Shown: positions 45,101-51,895 of the stretch, one piece after another | How the letters are laid out: every line of letters starts with the position of its first letter | How positions within the stretch are numbered: position 1 is the first letter of the stretch | Source: Candidatus Coatesiibacteriota bacterium | GTDB lineage: Bacteria > JAFGND01 | Direction of reading: 5' to 3' | Assembly: GCA_016927185.1 (NCBI GenBank) | Contig: JAFGND010000034.1 | Span: 1-64,000, forward strand | DNA length: 64,000 nt | Program-made: the position numbers and the translations under genes | Notes under the pieces: generated by a model | Databases searched by the model: none | Seen by the model: only the letters and a program-made list of their open reading frames with translations | What the model was told of the DNA's origin: nothing

Positions 45101-45566
45101 ACGGCTTATGGAATCACATATTATACTCATGGTGATTGATGAGCATTGGAGGCAGCATCTATATACCCTTGATGACTTAAGGGAAGGAATAAATCTCAGG
45201 GCATATGGCCAGTCAGACCCTCTTCAGGAATACAAGAAAGAGGCATTCGAACTTTTCCAGAATCTTGAGATAGAAATAGCAAAAGAAGTTACAACTCATT
45301 TACAAAGATTTGAGTTCAAGGAGGAAATTCCTGAAGAAACACCTAAAGTAAGTCATATTCAAGCCTTCCATCCTGATGCATCAGCATCTCTTCCTGTTCC
45401 CGAGGAGGAATCTGAAGAAGGATATGAGTCAAGACGAGAAGAAGAAGTTCAGAAAGAAAAACCAAAAGGCATTACGTATAAAAGGACACAGCCAAAGATC
45501 AAGCCAAATGACCCATGCCCATGTGGAAGTGGGAAAAAGTATAAGAAATGCTGTGGTAAAAAATAA
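42117..45566 (+). CDS. secA: Preprotein translocase ATPase SecA with two insertions
   Basis: Motor of Sec export. Walker A is MKTGEGKT (about 118-125), DEAD-like Walker B is [20 protein letters not shown], and [19 protein letters not shown] and [12 protein letters not shown] are all present. At 1149 aa it exceeds the usual about 840-900 because of two insertions. One of about 200 residues (about 262-466) in the first half resembles that of Bacteroidetes SecA (ending [14 protein letters not shown]). The other (about 748-790) follows GRGTDI and holds eight cysteines with CIIC and CQEC pairs, like a zinc ribbon. The C-terminus is the canonical zinc motif [15 protein letters not shown]. It starts one base after the small membrane protein. 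lol genes follow. Confidence 0.96.
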   Translation: [1149 protein letters not shown]

Positions 45567-46795
45567 TGCGGTTTATAGTTTTTTTGATAAAACGCTTTTT
45601 CTTCAGTACATTCAAAAGTTCCAGTTTACTCGTTTCAATAATCTCATTCATTGGAGTATTCCTGGGGGTTTTTACTCTTGTGCTTGTTCTTGGAATAATG
45701 CAGGGATTTGATGAGGAACTCAAGAAAAGGATACTTGATGTACAGGGACATATTGCTGTTTTCAAGTTTCAGGCAGATTTCATAGAAAATCCCTCTGAAG
45801 TCTCAGAAAAAATCAGGAATCTGAAGGGAATCAAGGTTATTGCACCTTTCATTTCCCAGGAAGTCTTAATAATAAAGGATGGAGAAGTAACTGGAACTCT
45901 CCTGAGAGGTATTGATGCAAAAGAGGAACTTAAAATCCTTAACCTTAACGAAGGGGGAATACAAGGAAATTTTTCATTCAAGGACGGAAAAGCAAGGGAG
46001 ATTATTCTGGGAAAAACACTTGCAGAAAACCTTAATGCAAAACTGGGGGATTATGTAACTCTTGCAAGTCCTAAATTGTCAGTATCAGGACCACTAGGAA
46101 ATACAGGCCCAAGATTTCTGAAGTGCAAGGTAACAGCTATAGTTGATTTGGGTTTGTATCAATTCAATAATAATATTTCATATATAAGCCTTGAAAACGC
46201 AAGAAGTTTCTTCAAAATGAAAGGGAATTCCGTTTCCGGATTATCAATTCAGATTGATAATCCTTACAATGCAAGCATAGAGAGATTGACAATTCAAAGA
46301 ATGCTTGGAGGATTTCCTTATATCACATCATCATGGCAAGAAATAAACAGTAATCTATTTGAAGCGATTGCAATGGAACGTTTTGTGATGCTGATAATTC
46401 TGATCATAATACTTATTGTTGCCAGTTTTTCAATAATCAGCACATTGATTATAATGGTAATAGAAAAAATGAGAACAATAGGGATTCTGGGAGCTATGGG
46501 AATTTCAAGTAGAAAAATCCAGCTAATTTTCCTTGCGACTGGTCTCTTTATAGGAATGATAGGTACTGCTCTTGGAATCATCTCAGGATTAACTACAGGA
46601 AGTATCTTTTCGAGATATGATATCCTTAATCTTCCTGTTGATATCTACTGGATAGAAGGAACTCCATTCCACTTTCCTCTGAAATCCATGGTTTATCTTG
46701 TTTTATTCAGCATGGTTGTTTCATTCCTTGCATCATCACTACCGGCATGGTGGGTAAGCAAGCAGGACCCAATGAAGGCAATTAGATATGGGTAA
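45566..46795 (+). CDS. Lipoprotein-releasing ABC transporter permease (LolC/LolE family)
   Basis: Inner-membrane subunit that extracts lipoproteins for transport to the outer membrane. The 409-aa protein has the LolCE plan: one N-terminal segment (LLVSIISFIGVFLGVFTLVL), a large periplasmic domain (about 45-265), then three C-terminal segments of the FtsX/MacB_FtsX type, including a GILGAMGISSRKIQLIF coupling loop. Its first base is the last base of the secA stop codon. Only one permease gene is present, so it may act as a homodimer (as LolF) or pair with a distant copy. Confidence 0.88.
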   Translation: MRFIVFLIKRFFFSTFKSSSLLVSIISFIGVFLGVFTLVLVLGIMQGFDEELKKRILDVQGHIAVFKFQADFIENPSEVSEKIRNLKGIKVIAPFISQEVLIIKDGEVTGTLLRGIDAKEELKILNLNEGGIQGNFSFKDGKAREIILGKTLAENLNAKLGDYVTLASPKLSVSGPLGNTGPRFLKCKVTAIVDLGLYQFNNNISYISLENARSFFKMKGNSVSGLSIQIDNPYNASIERLTIQRMLGGFPYITSSWQEINSNLFEAIAMERFVMLIILIIILIVASFSIISTLIIMVIEKMRTIGILGAMGISSRKIQLIFLATGLFIGMIGTALGIISGLTTGSIFSRYDILNLPVDIYWIEGTPFHFPLKSMVYLVLFSMVVSFLASSLPAWWVSKQDPMKAIRYG

Positions 46796-47474
46796 AACAT
46801 CTCTATTAAGGGCTTCAAATATTTCCAAATCGTTTTCAACCGGAGATACTGTAATAAAAGTTCTGGAAAAACTTGATATAGAAATATTCAGGGAAGAGAA
46901 ATTATTCATTATTGGAGCTTCCGGAGCTGGAAAAAGCACTTTATTGCATATTCTAGGCACATTGGAAAGACCTGATGAGGGTAGTCTTGTCCTGAATGAA
47001 GAGGATATTCTTTCAGCTAATGCAACGAAACTGGCAAGAATCAGAAACAGGCAAATAGGTTTTGTATTCCAGTTCCATCATCTTCTTGATGAATTCAATG
47101 CTCTGGAAAATGTATGCTTGCCAGGCTTCGTATATAACAGGGATTGGAAATCAGTGAGGGAAAAGGGAATACAACTTCTTGATTATGTTGGTCTGAAAGA
47201 CAGACTTAACCATAAACCAAATCAGCTGTCAGGTGGAGAACAACAACGTGTTGCAATTGCAAGAGCCTTGATAAATGATCCTGATTTAGTATTCATGGAT
47301 GAACCTACTGGTGACCTGGATGAGAAGAATTCATTGATTTTGATGGAGTTCGTCCAGAAACTTGCTTCAGAAAAGAAACAGACAGTAGTGATTGTAACAC
47401 ATAACATAGCCCTATGCAGTTTTGCAGACAGAATTTTTGAACTTAAGCAAGGTTCCCTTCATGCAATAAAATAA
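46788..47474 (+). CDS. lolD: Lipoprotein-releasing ABC transporter ATP-binding protein
   Basis: ATPase of the Lol exporter. It overlaps the permease gene by eight bases. Walker A is GASGAGKST (about 40-48), the Q-loop region is GFVFQFHHLLDEFNALENV, the signature is LSGGEQQRVAIARAL, Walker B is LVFMDEPTGDLD and the H-loop is IVTHN. The FQFHHLL(x)EF sequence is characteristic of LolD within the MacB/LolD group. The many lipoproteins in this window are plausible substrates of this system. Confidence 0.9.
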   Translation: MGKTSLLRASNISKSFSTGDTVIKVLEKLDIEIFREEKLFIIGASGAGKSTLLHILGTLERPDEGSLVLNEEDILSANATKLARIRNRQIGFVFQFHHLLDEFNALENVCLPGFVYNRDWKSVREKGIQLLDYVGLKDRLNHKPNQLSGGEQQRVAIARALINDPDLVFMDEPTGDLDEKNSLILMEFVQKLASEKKQTVVIVTHNIALCSFADRIFELKQGSLHAIK

Positions 47475-47475
47475 A

Positions 47476-47501
47476 AAAGCCCCGATTTAAATCGGAGCTT
47501 T
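47476..47501 (-). terminator. terminator between lolD and the convergent lipoprotein-like gene
   Basis: AAAGCCCCGATT (47476-47487) pairs with AATCGGAGCTTT (47490-47501) with one mismatch. Read on the minus strand it runs into TTTTTTATTTTATT, a good T tract, so it stops the gene at 47527-48291. Read on the plus strand it is followed by G-rich DNA and would be weaker for lolD. Confidence 0.7.
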
Positions 47502-47526
47502 GGGGGGATGGGAAGGAACTTGTTTT

Positions 47527-48291
47527 TTAGTAGATTTCGTAGTTCAATACTCTTATATAATCTATCTCAACAGGAGTGACTCCTTCAGCTTCACCTGCAG
47601 AATACTCAATCTTTATATACTGGGCTTTGCTGAGTCCTGTACCAGTAAGTGATACGCCTTCGCTATTCCATTCACATCTCTGGAAAGGTCCGGTCTCATA
47701 GTTTGAAACTGAAATAAGTACATTTGCAGTATCAATTGAAGCATCCTTGAAACCGACATAGAAGTCAGCAAAAGTGTATCCGTCAGCTGCTTCTTCAGAT
47801 GAGCCTAAATCGAGGACTGCATAACCACCATTTTCTATTGATAAGCAGCGATTATCAGGTTTTCCAAGTACATATGATATATTACTCGCCTTTTCATAAG
47901 CTGAAACATTGTCCACATATATGTCTTTGAGATATATGTTATTCAAGGGAATTGTCTCTCCACCTGAAATACGTACATTGGTAATTTCCTTGGTCATGTA
48001 ATCCTCGTGCTTTATCCTGATTATATGTTCACCAAGAGGAACTTTTTCCAAAATGAATTGACCACCATCATGAGTTGTTGCATATTGATAATAACCAACA
48101 AGTGAAACCTCAGCTCCATCAATGCCAGTTTTAAGATCACTTTCTTTTACTAGCCCGGTTATTACACCATAATCACCATCATAATAACCGTCTCCATCAC
48201 TGAAATTACCATTACATTCATTGGTTGAACCAGTCATCAAGAACCAGGCCATTACTGCTGTTATTGCCAGAATTTTCTTTGATATTTTCAT
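47527..48291 (-). CDS. Exported carboxypeptidase-regulatory-like domain protein
   Basis: A 254-aa protein. AGGAGG fits the ATG at 48291, five codons inside the longest frame. The signal peptide is short (KILAITAVMAWFLMTGSTNEC; the Cys may be lipidated although the lipobox is poor), then an Asp/Gly-rich spacer. A carboxypeptidase-regulatory/CNA-B-like beta sandwich follows (GVITGLVKESDLKTGIDGAE, VPLGEHIIRIKHEDY, about 35-115). The C-terminal half (NGGYAVLDLGSSEEAADGYTF and YIKIEYSAG) looks like a galactose-binding/discoidin-like module. It probably binds carbohydrate or protein at the surface. Its terminator is 47476-47501. Confidence 0.72.
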   Translation of the reverse strand: MKISKKILAITAVMAWFLMTGSTNECNGNFSDGDGYYDGDYGVITGLVKESDLKTGIDGAEVSLVGYYQYATTHDGGQFILEKVPLGEHIIRIKHEDYMTKEITNVRISGGETIPLNNIYLKDIYVDNVSAYEKASNISYVLGKPDNRCLSIENGGYAVLDLGSSEEAADGYTFADFYVGFKDASIDTANVLISVSNYETGPFQRCEWNSEGVSLTGTGLSKAQYIKIEYSAGEAEGVTPVEIDYIRVLNYEIY

Positions 48292-48366
48292 TTTAACCTC
48301 CTGCATTTTTCTTTCTAAAGATGTAAAACGGACAGTTTTATTTTTTTCTTGCAGAAAGGTTTATTT

Positions 48367-49563
48367 TTATTTTATAGATTGGAGAAGCTCTTTGAGTTTC
48401 TTGTCTTCATTGAATAACTTGAGGCCTTTTTCCAATACACCTTTTGCCTCTTGTTTCCTGTTGAGTTTCAATAGGCATTCTGCGAATTCAAGGTAAACTG
48501 AAACACTCACATTCTTTTTTTCAAGTGCCAGGTAATAATTATCCAATGCAGATTTACTGTTTTTTCTTTTAAAAGATAACTTTGCAAGTGCAAAAAAACC
48601 ATTATAATCTTCTGGATAAAGGTTTATAACATGTCTGTAAAGTCTTGCTGCCTGATTATATTGCTTGCTTGTTTCCAGAATCACTCCTAATTCAATTATA
48701 TAAGGAATTGATTCCTGGCTTATCTCCACAGCCTTCTTCATATACTGGAGCTTTTTCTTCCTGTCTTTTGTTATTCTTGACAAAATGACATATGAAGGAG
48801 CATTTTCAGGAAAATATCTGATGGTTAGTTTCAATGTCTTTATCGCAGACAGGGTATCTGAAAGCTCTAATTCTGATTGCGCCAGATGTGTCAATAAACC
48901 GAGATTGTTTGTATGACCCTTTTCAATGGCATTATTAAAAAGCTCTTTTGCCTTGAGAAAATCTCTTTTCTTGAAAGATAACTCTCCAAGCAGAAAAAGT
49001 GTTCTTCCATCCTCAGGATTCTGTTTCTTGACTTTTTCGAAGTATTTCTCTGATTCCTGTTCTCTTCCAGCCTGATAAAGCGTTAATCCCATCAGGAAAT
49101 TTACCTCTATGCTATTTTCATGTTTTGTAATAAGAGGTTGCATTAGTTCTATTGATTCATTATATAATCTCAGATTATTATATGTCTCAGCAAGAAGCAA
49201 GTGATTATCCAGTTTGTCAGGCTCACATGCCAGAAGAGTCTTCAGACAGCTCATACTGTATCTATGCTTGCCTGTCTTGCCATATGCAATTGCTAAATCC
49301 TTTAAAGCTTTCTTGTTCAATGGTTCAAGGACAATTGCCTTCTTGAAATACGCAAGTGCAATCTCAAGAGAATCTTCATCCATGTATATCTCACCAAGGG
49401 AAATAATATAATCAGTATTTTCAGGATTATCTGTTATGAGAGTCTTCAGTATTTTTATTGAAGAGGTGATATCATTCACTTTTCTTGCTTCATCAAGATT
49501 CTTCAGTAATTCATCTTCTCTTGCGCCTAGAAAAAGCAAGACGAGAAAAAATGCTTTAAACAT
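48367..49563 (-). CDS. TPR-repeat protein, probably exported
   Basis: A 398-aa protein with a short hydrophobic N-terminus (MFKAFFLVLLFLGA) that could be a signal peptide. About ten tetratricopeptide repeats follow (ALAYFKKAIVLEPLNKKALKDLAIAYGK, LFLLGELSFKKRDFLKAKELF and others), ending in a solenoid cap. No other domain is visible. Such solenoids bind partner proteins, and those in the cell envelope of Gram-negatives often serve secretion or gliding machinery, but nothing here identifies a partner. A TTGACA-like element lies about 25 bases upstream on the minus strand. Confidence 0.75.
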   Translation of the reverse strand: MFKAFFLVLLFLGAREDELLKNLDEARKVNDITSSIKILKTLITDNPENTDYIISLGEIYMDEDSLEIALAYFKKAIVLEPLNKKALKDLAIAYGKTGKHRYSMSCLKTLLACEPDKLDNHLLLAETYNNLRLYNESIELMQPLITKHENSIEVNFLMGLTLYQAGREQESEKYFEKVKKQNPEDGRTLFLLGELSFKKRDFLKAKELFNNAIEKGHTNNLGLLTHLAQSELELSDTLSAIKTLKLTIRYFPENAPSYVILSRITKDRKKKLQYMKKAVEISQESIPYIIELGVILETSKQYNQAARLYRHVINLYPEDYNGFFALAKLSFKRKNSKSALDNYYLALEKKNVSVSVYLEFAECLLKLNRKQEAKGVLEKGLKLFNEDKKLKELLQSIK

Positions 49564-49635
49564 AATTCCAGAAATTCATTATACTCAAGTTTTGTCAAAT
49601 GACATTTTCAAGCAGCAGTCAAGTCCTCTTAATTA

Positions 49636-50904
49636 CTATATTTTTACTATCTTCTTGGTAATACCTGAAGATCTTATAATATATATCCCATTAATCCACC
49701 TGTTTGTATAAATCTTATGTCTACCTTTTTCCAGTTTCATGATTAGTCTTCCATCAATTGAAAATATCCTGGCCGAAGAAGAAAGATTGATTGAAATCAT
49801 TGAGGAAAAAGGATTGGGAGAAACTGATAAGTATTTTGATGGAGATTTTCCGCTTTTCCTGTTTTCAGTGAAGTCGTTGTAACCATAAGTTTCAACTGCA
49901 TGCAGATATTTATCATTACTTCCGAAAAAAACAATACCTCCAGAAATGCGAGGTGAGGAATGTATATAATCACCTGAATTATATTTCCATTTCAATGTTC
50001 CATCTGCAGCATTAACAGCATGAAGATTGTAATCGTTGCTTCCAATATAGGCAACACCATCTGAAACAGAAGGACTTGAATAAATATACCCTTGCGTCTT
50101 ATATTTCCATACAAGTTCTCCATTTACAGAGTTCAATGCATAAAAATAAGTATCCCAGCTTCCAAAATATGCTATTCCCCCAGATACATGAGGAGAAGAA
50201 AGAATATCAAGTTCGGTCTTGTATCTCCATTTAAGAGATCCATCTGATATATTGACTGCATAAAAAAAACTGTCATGACTTCCAAAATAAACAGTTTCTT
50301 CATAAATGAAAGGTGATGAAAAATTTCGATCTCCTGTCTTGTATCTCCATTTCAGGGTTCCGCTTTCGGAATTTATAGCATAAAGATTTGCATCACAGCA
50401 ACCAACATAGATTACTCCTTCCCCAAAACGTGGTGAAGAAAAAATGCCATCATCAGCCTTGTAACTCCACTTTATAGAACCATTTGAAGCTAAGAGAGCA
50501 TAAAGATTGTCATCCCAGCTTCCAAAATATACAATTTCCTCTACTACTGATGGAGATGAATGAATTGCTGCTCCTGCCTTATATGTCCATACCAAAGCTC
50601 CATTAGAGATGTTGATGGCATAAAAACTACCATCATTACTTCCTATATAGACAAATCCATTACTAACAAATGGTGAAGCGGAAATCGGACTTTCTGTTTT
50701 GAATTTCCAGCGAAGGGAAGCATCTGAAGCATTTATTGAGTATAAATGACCATCATAGCTACCAAAATAAACAAATCCATCATGTATGAAAGGAGAAGAT
50801 TGGATTCTGTCGTCTGTCCTGAATTTCCAGAAGAGATCTCCTGGAGCTGATTGCAAGTCAACAATAACACAAAAAATAATTGCTACAAAGTATAATATTT
50901 TCAT
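49636..50904 (-). CDS. Secreted PQQ-like beta-propeller protein with T9SS-type sorting domain
   Basis: A 422-aa protein with ATG at 50904 and a GGAGGAG ribosome site; the 16 upstream in-frame codons are not needed. Signal peptide (about 1-20). Eight PQQ-enzyme-like repeats follow (WKYKTxxxxxSSPxVxxGVAYxGSxDxxLYAxNxxxGxL), one propeller similar in plan to BamB. A C-terminal tail of about 75 residues has the SVSPNPFSSMISINLS, FSIDGRLIMKLEKG and GIYIIRSSGITKKIVKI strands of a type IX sorting domain. The repeats are nearly uniform. BamB itself lacks such a tail, so this is more likely a surface or released binding protein than an assembly factor. Confidence 0.83.
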   Translation of the reverse strand: MKILYFVAIIFCVIVDLQSAPGDLFWKFRTDDRIQSSPFIHDGFVYFGSYDGHLYSINASDASLRWKFKTESPISASPFVSNGFVYIGSNDGSFYAINISNGALVWTYKAGAAIHSSPSVVEEIVYFGSWDDNLYALLASNGSIKWSYKADDGIFSSPRFGEGVIYVGCCDANLYAINSESGTLKWRYKTGDRNFSSPFIYEETVYFGSHDSFFYAVNISDGSLKWRYKTELDILSSPHVSGGIAYFGSWDTYFYALNSVNGELVWKYKTQGYIYSSPSVSDGVAYIGSNDYNLHAVNAADGTLKWKYNSGDYIHSSPRISGGIVFFGSNDKYLHAVETYGYNDFTENRKSGKSPSKYLSVSPNPFSSMISINLSSSARIFSIDGRLIMKLEKGRHKIYTNRWINGIYIIRSSGITKKIVKI

Positions 50905-50915
50905 TTCTCCTCCTT

Positions 50916-50940
50916 GATATTTTATAATAAATAAAATATC
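50916..50940. repeat. perfect inverted repeat in the divergent promoter region
   Basis: GATATTTTAT (50916-50925) and ATAAAATATC (50931-50940) are perfect inverted copies separated by AATAA. It lies between the promoter-like TTGACA (minus strand, 50952-50947) and the ribosome site of the PQQ-propeller gene, a typical operator position, and directly before the small cysteine ORF at 50941 on the other strand. Confidence 0.5.
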
Positions 50941-51066
50941 ATGGAATGTCAAATCAAAGAAGATTGTATTGATAATTCAAAGTTTTTATCCTGCGACAAT
51001 TGCAAGCAATTTTACTTACATGATCTTGACAAAATTAAACGCTTAAAAAAAATGACAAGAAAGTAG
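50941..51066 (+). CDS. Possible 41-residue cysteine-rich small protein upstream of the AFOR genes
   Basis: Open frame of 41 codons from ATG 50941 to TAG 51064. It contains four cysteines (residues 3, 9, 18, 21; MECQIKEDC...SCDNCKQF), a spacing that could bind zinc or an iron-sulfur centre. It ends 26 bases before the start of the AFOR N-terminal gene. Against it: no ribosome site precedes the ATG, and a promoter-like TTGACA (51026-51031) lies inside it. The cysteine pattern makes chance less likely in AT-rich DNA, but this stays tentative. Confidence 0.35.
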   Translation: MECQIKEDCIDNSKFLSCDNCKQFYLHDLDKIKRLKKMTRK

Positions 51067-51092
51067 CAATTATATAGAGAAATGGAGGCAAA

Positions 51093-51887
51093 ATGTTAAC
51101 TGATCTTATTTCATATGAAAAAATAAAGGAGTTCAAGGCTGCTCACAAGATACTTTCAGAGATGTCATATAATAGGGTAAAAATAACAAAAGGTTATGCA
51201 AACAAGACATTGAAGGTTGATTTATCAACCAATACTATTGAAAATAAGCCAGTCAATCAAATGATGAAGGATAAGTTTATCGGAGGTAAGGGATTTGATC
51301 TCTACCTCATGTGGCAGGAAGTAAATGGAAATACGAAGTGGAACGATCCTGAAAATACTATATGCATCGCTTCAGGACCTCTTGGGGGAACAACATCTTA
51401 CCCAGGGTCAGGAAAATCAATCGCAACATCTATTTCGCCTCTTACACAGTCGGTTGTAGACTGCAATGTTGGAGGTTTTTTCGGTCCTTTTCTTAAATGT
51501 TCTGGATGGGATGCTATTGCTCTCACCGGGAAAGCATCTGAAGATGTTATCATATTCATAGATGGTGAGAACTGTAAAGTCACTATTGAAACTGCTCCTT
51601 TCGAGGAAATTAATGCTCATATATTAAGTGAACAGTTAACAAGAATGTATGCAAGGAATGAAATTGATCAGAGAAATATCTCAGTTGTGTCTGCAGGCAG
51701 AGCAGCTGAAAATACATTCTTTGGTGTTCTGAATTTTTCCTGGTATGATTTCAGGAGAGAAACCTCAAGGATTAAACAAGCAGGCAGGGGTGGAATAGGA
51801 ACGGTTTTCAGAGATAAGAAAATTAAAGCAGTTGTTGCAAAATGCCCATACTGGAGACCAAAATGGTCAATAACCTTAAATGATTAG
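51093..51887 (+). CDS. Aldehyde ferredoxin oxidoreductase, N-terminal domain encoded as a separate subunit
   Basis: A 264-aa protein equal to domain 1 of tungsten/molybdopterin AFOR enzymes. It shows FIGGKGFDLYLMWQE, ASGPLGGTTSYPGSGKS, GGFFGPFLKCSGWDAIALTG and the pterin-contact motif AGRGGIGTVFRDKKIKAVV. The first about 25 residues (MLTDLISYEKIKEFKAAHKI) are an extra helical lead. GGAGG precedes the ATG. The remaining AFOR domains are in the next gene, eight bases downstream, so the enzyme is split between two polypeptides that must assemble. No frameshift joins them. It ends properly with its own stop. Confidence 0.85.
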   Translation: MLTDLISYEKIKEFKAAHKILSEMSYNRVKITKGYANKTLKVDLSTNTIENKPVNQMMKDKFIGGKGFDLYLMWQEVNGNTKWNDPENTICIASGPLGGTTSYPGSGKSIATSISPLTQSVVDCNVGGFFGPFLKCSGWDAIALTGKASEDVIIFIDGENCKVTIETAPFEEINAHILSEQLTRMYARNEIDQRNISVVSAGRAAENTFFGVLNFSWYDFRRETSRIKQAGRGGIGTVFRDKKIKAVVAKCPYWRPKWSITLND

Positions 51888-51895
51888 GAGAAGAT

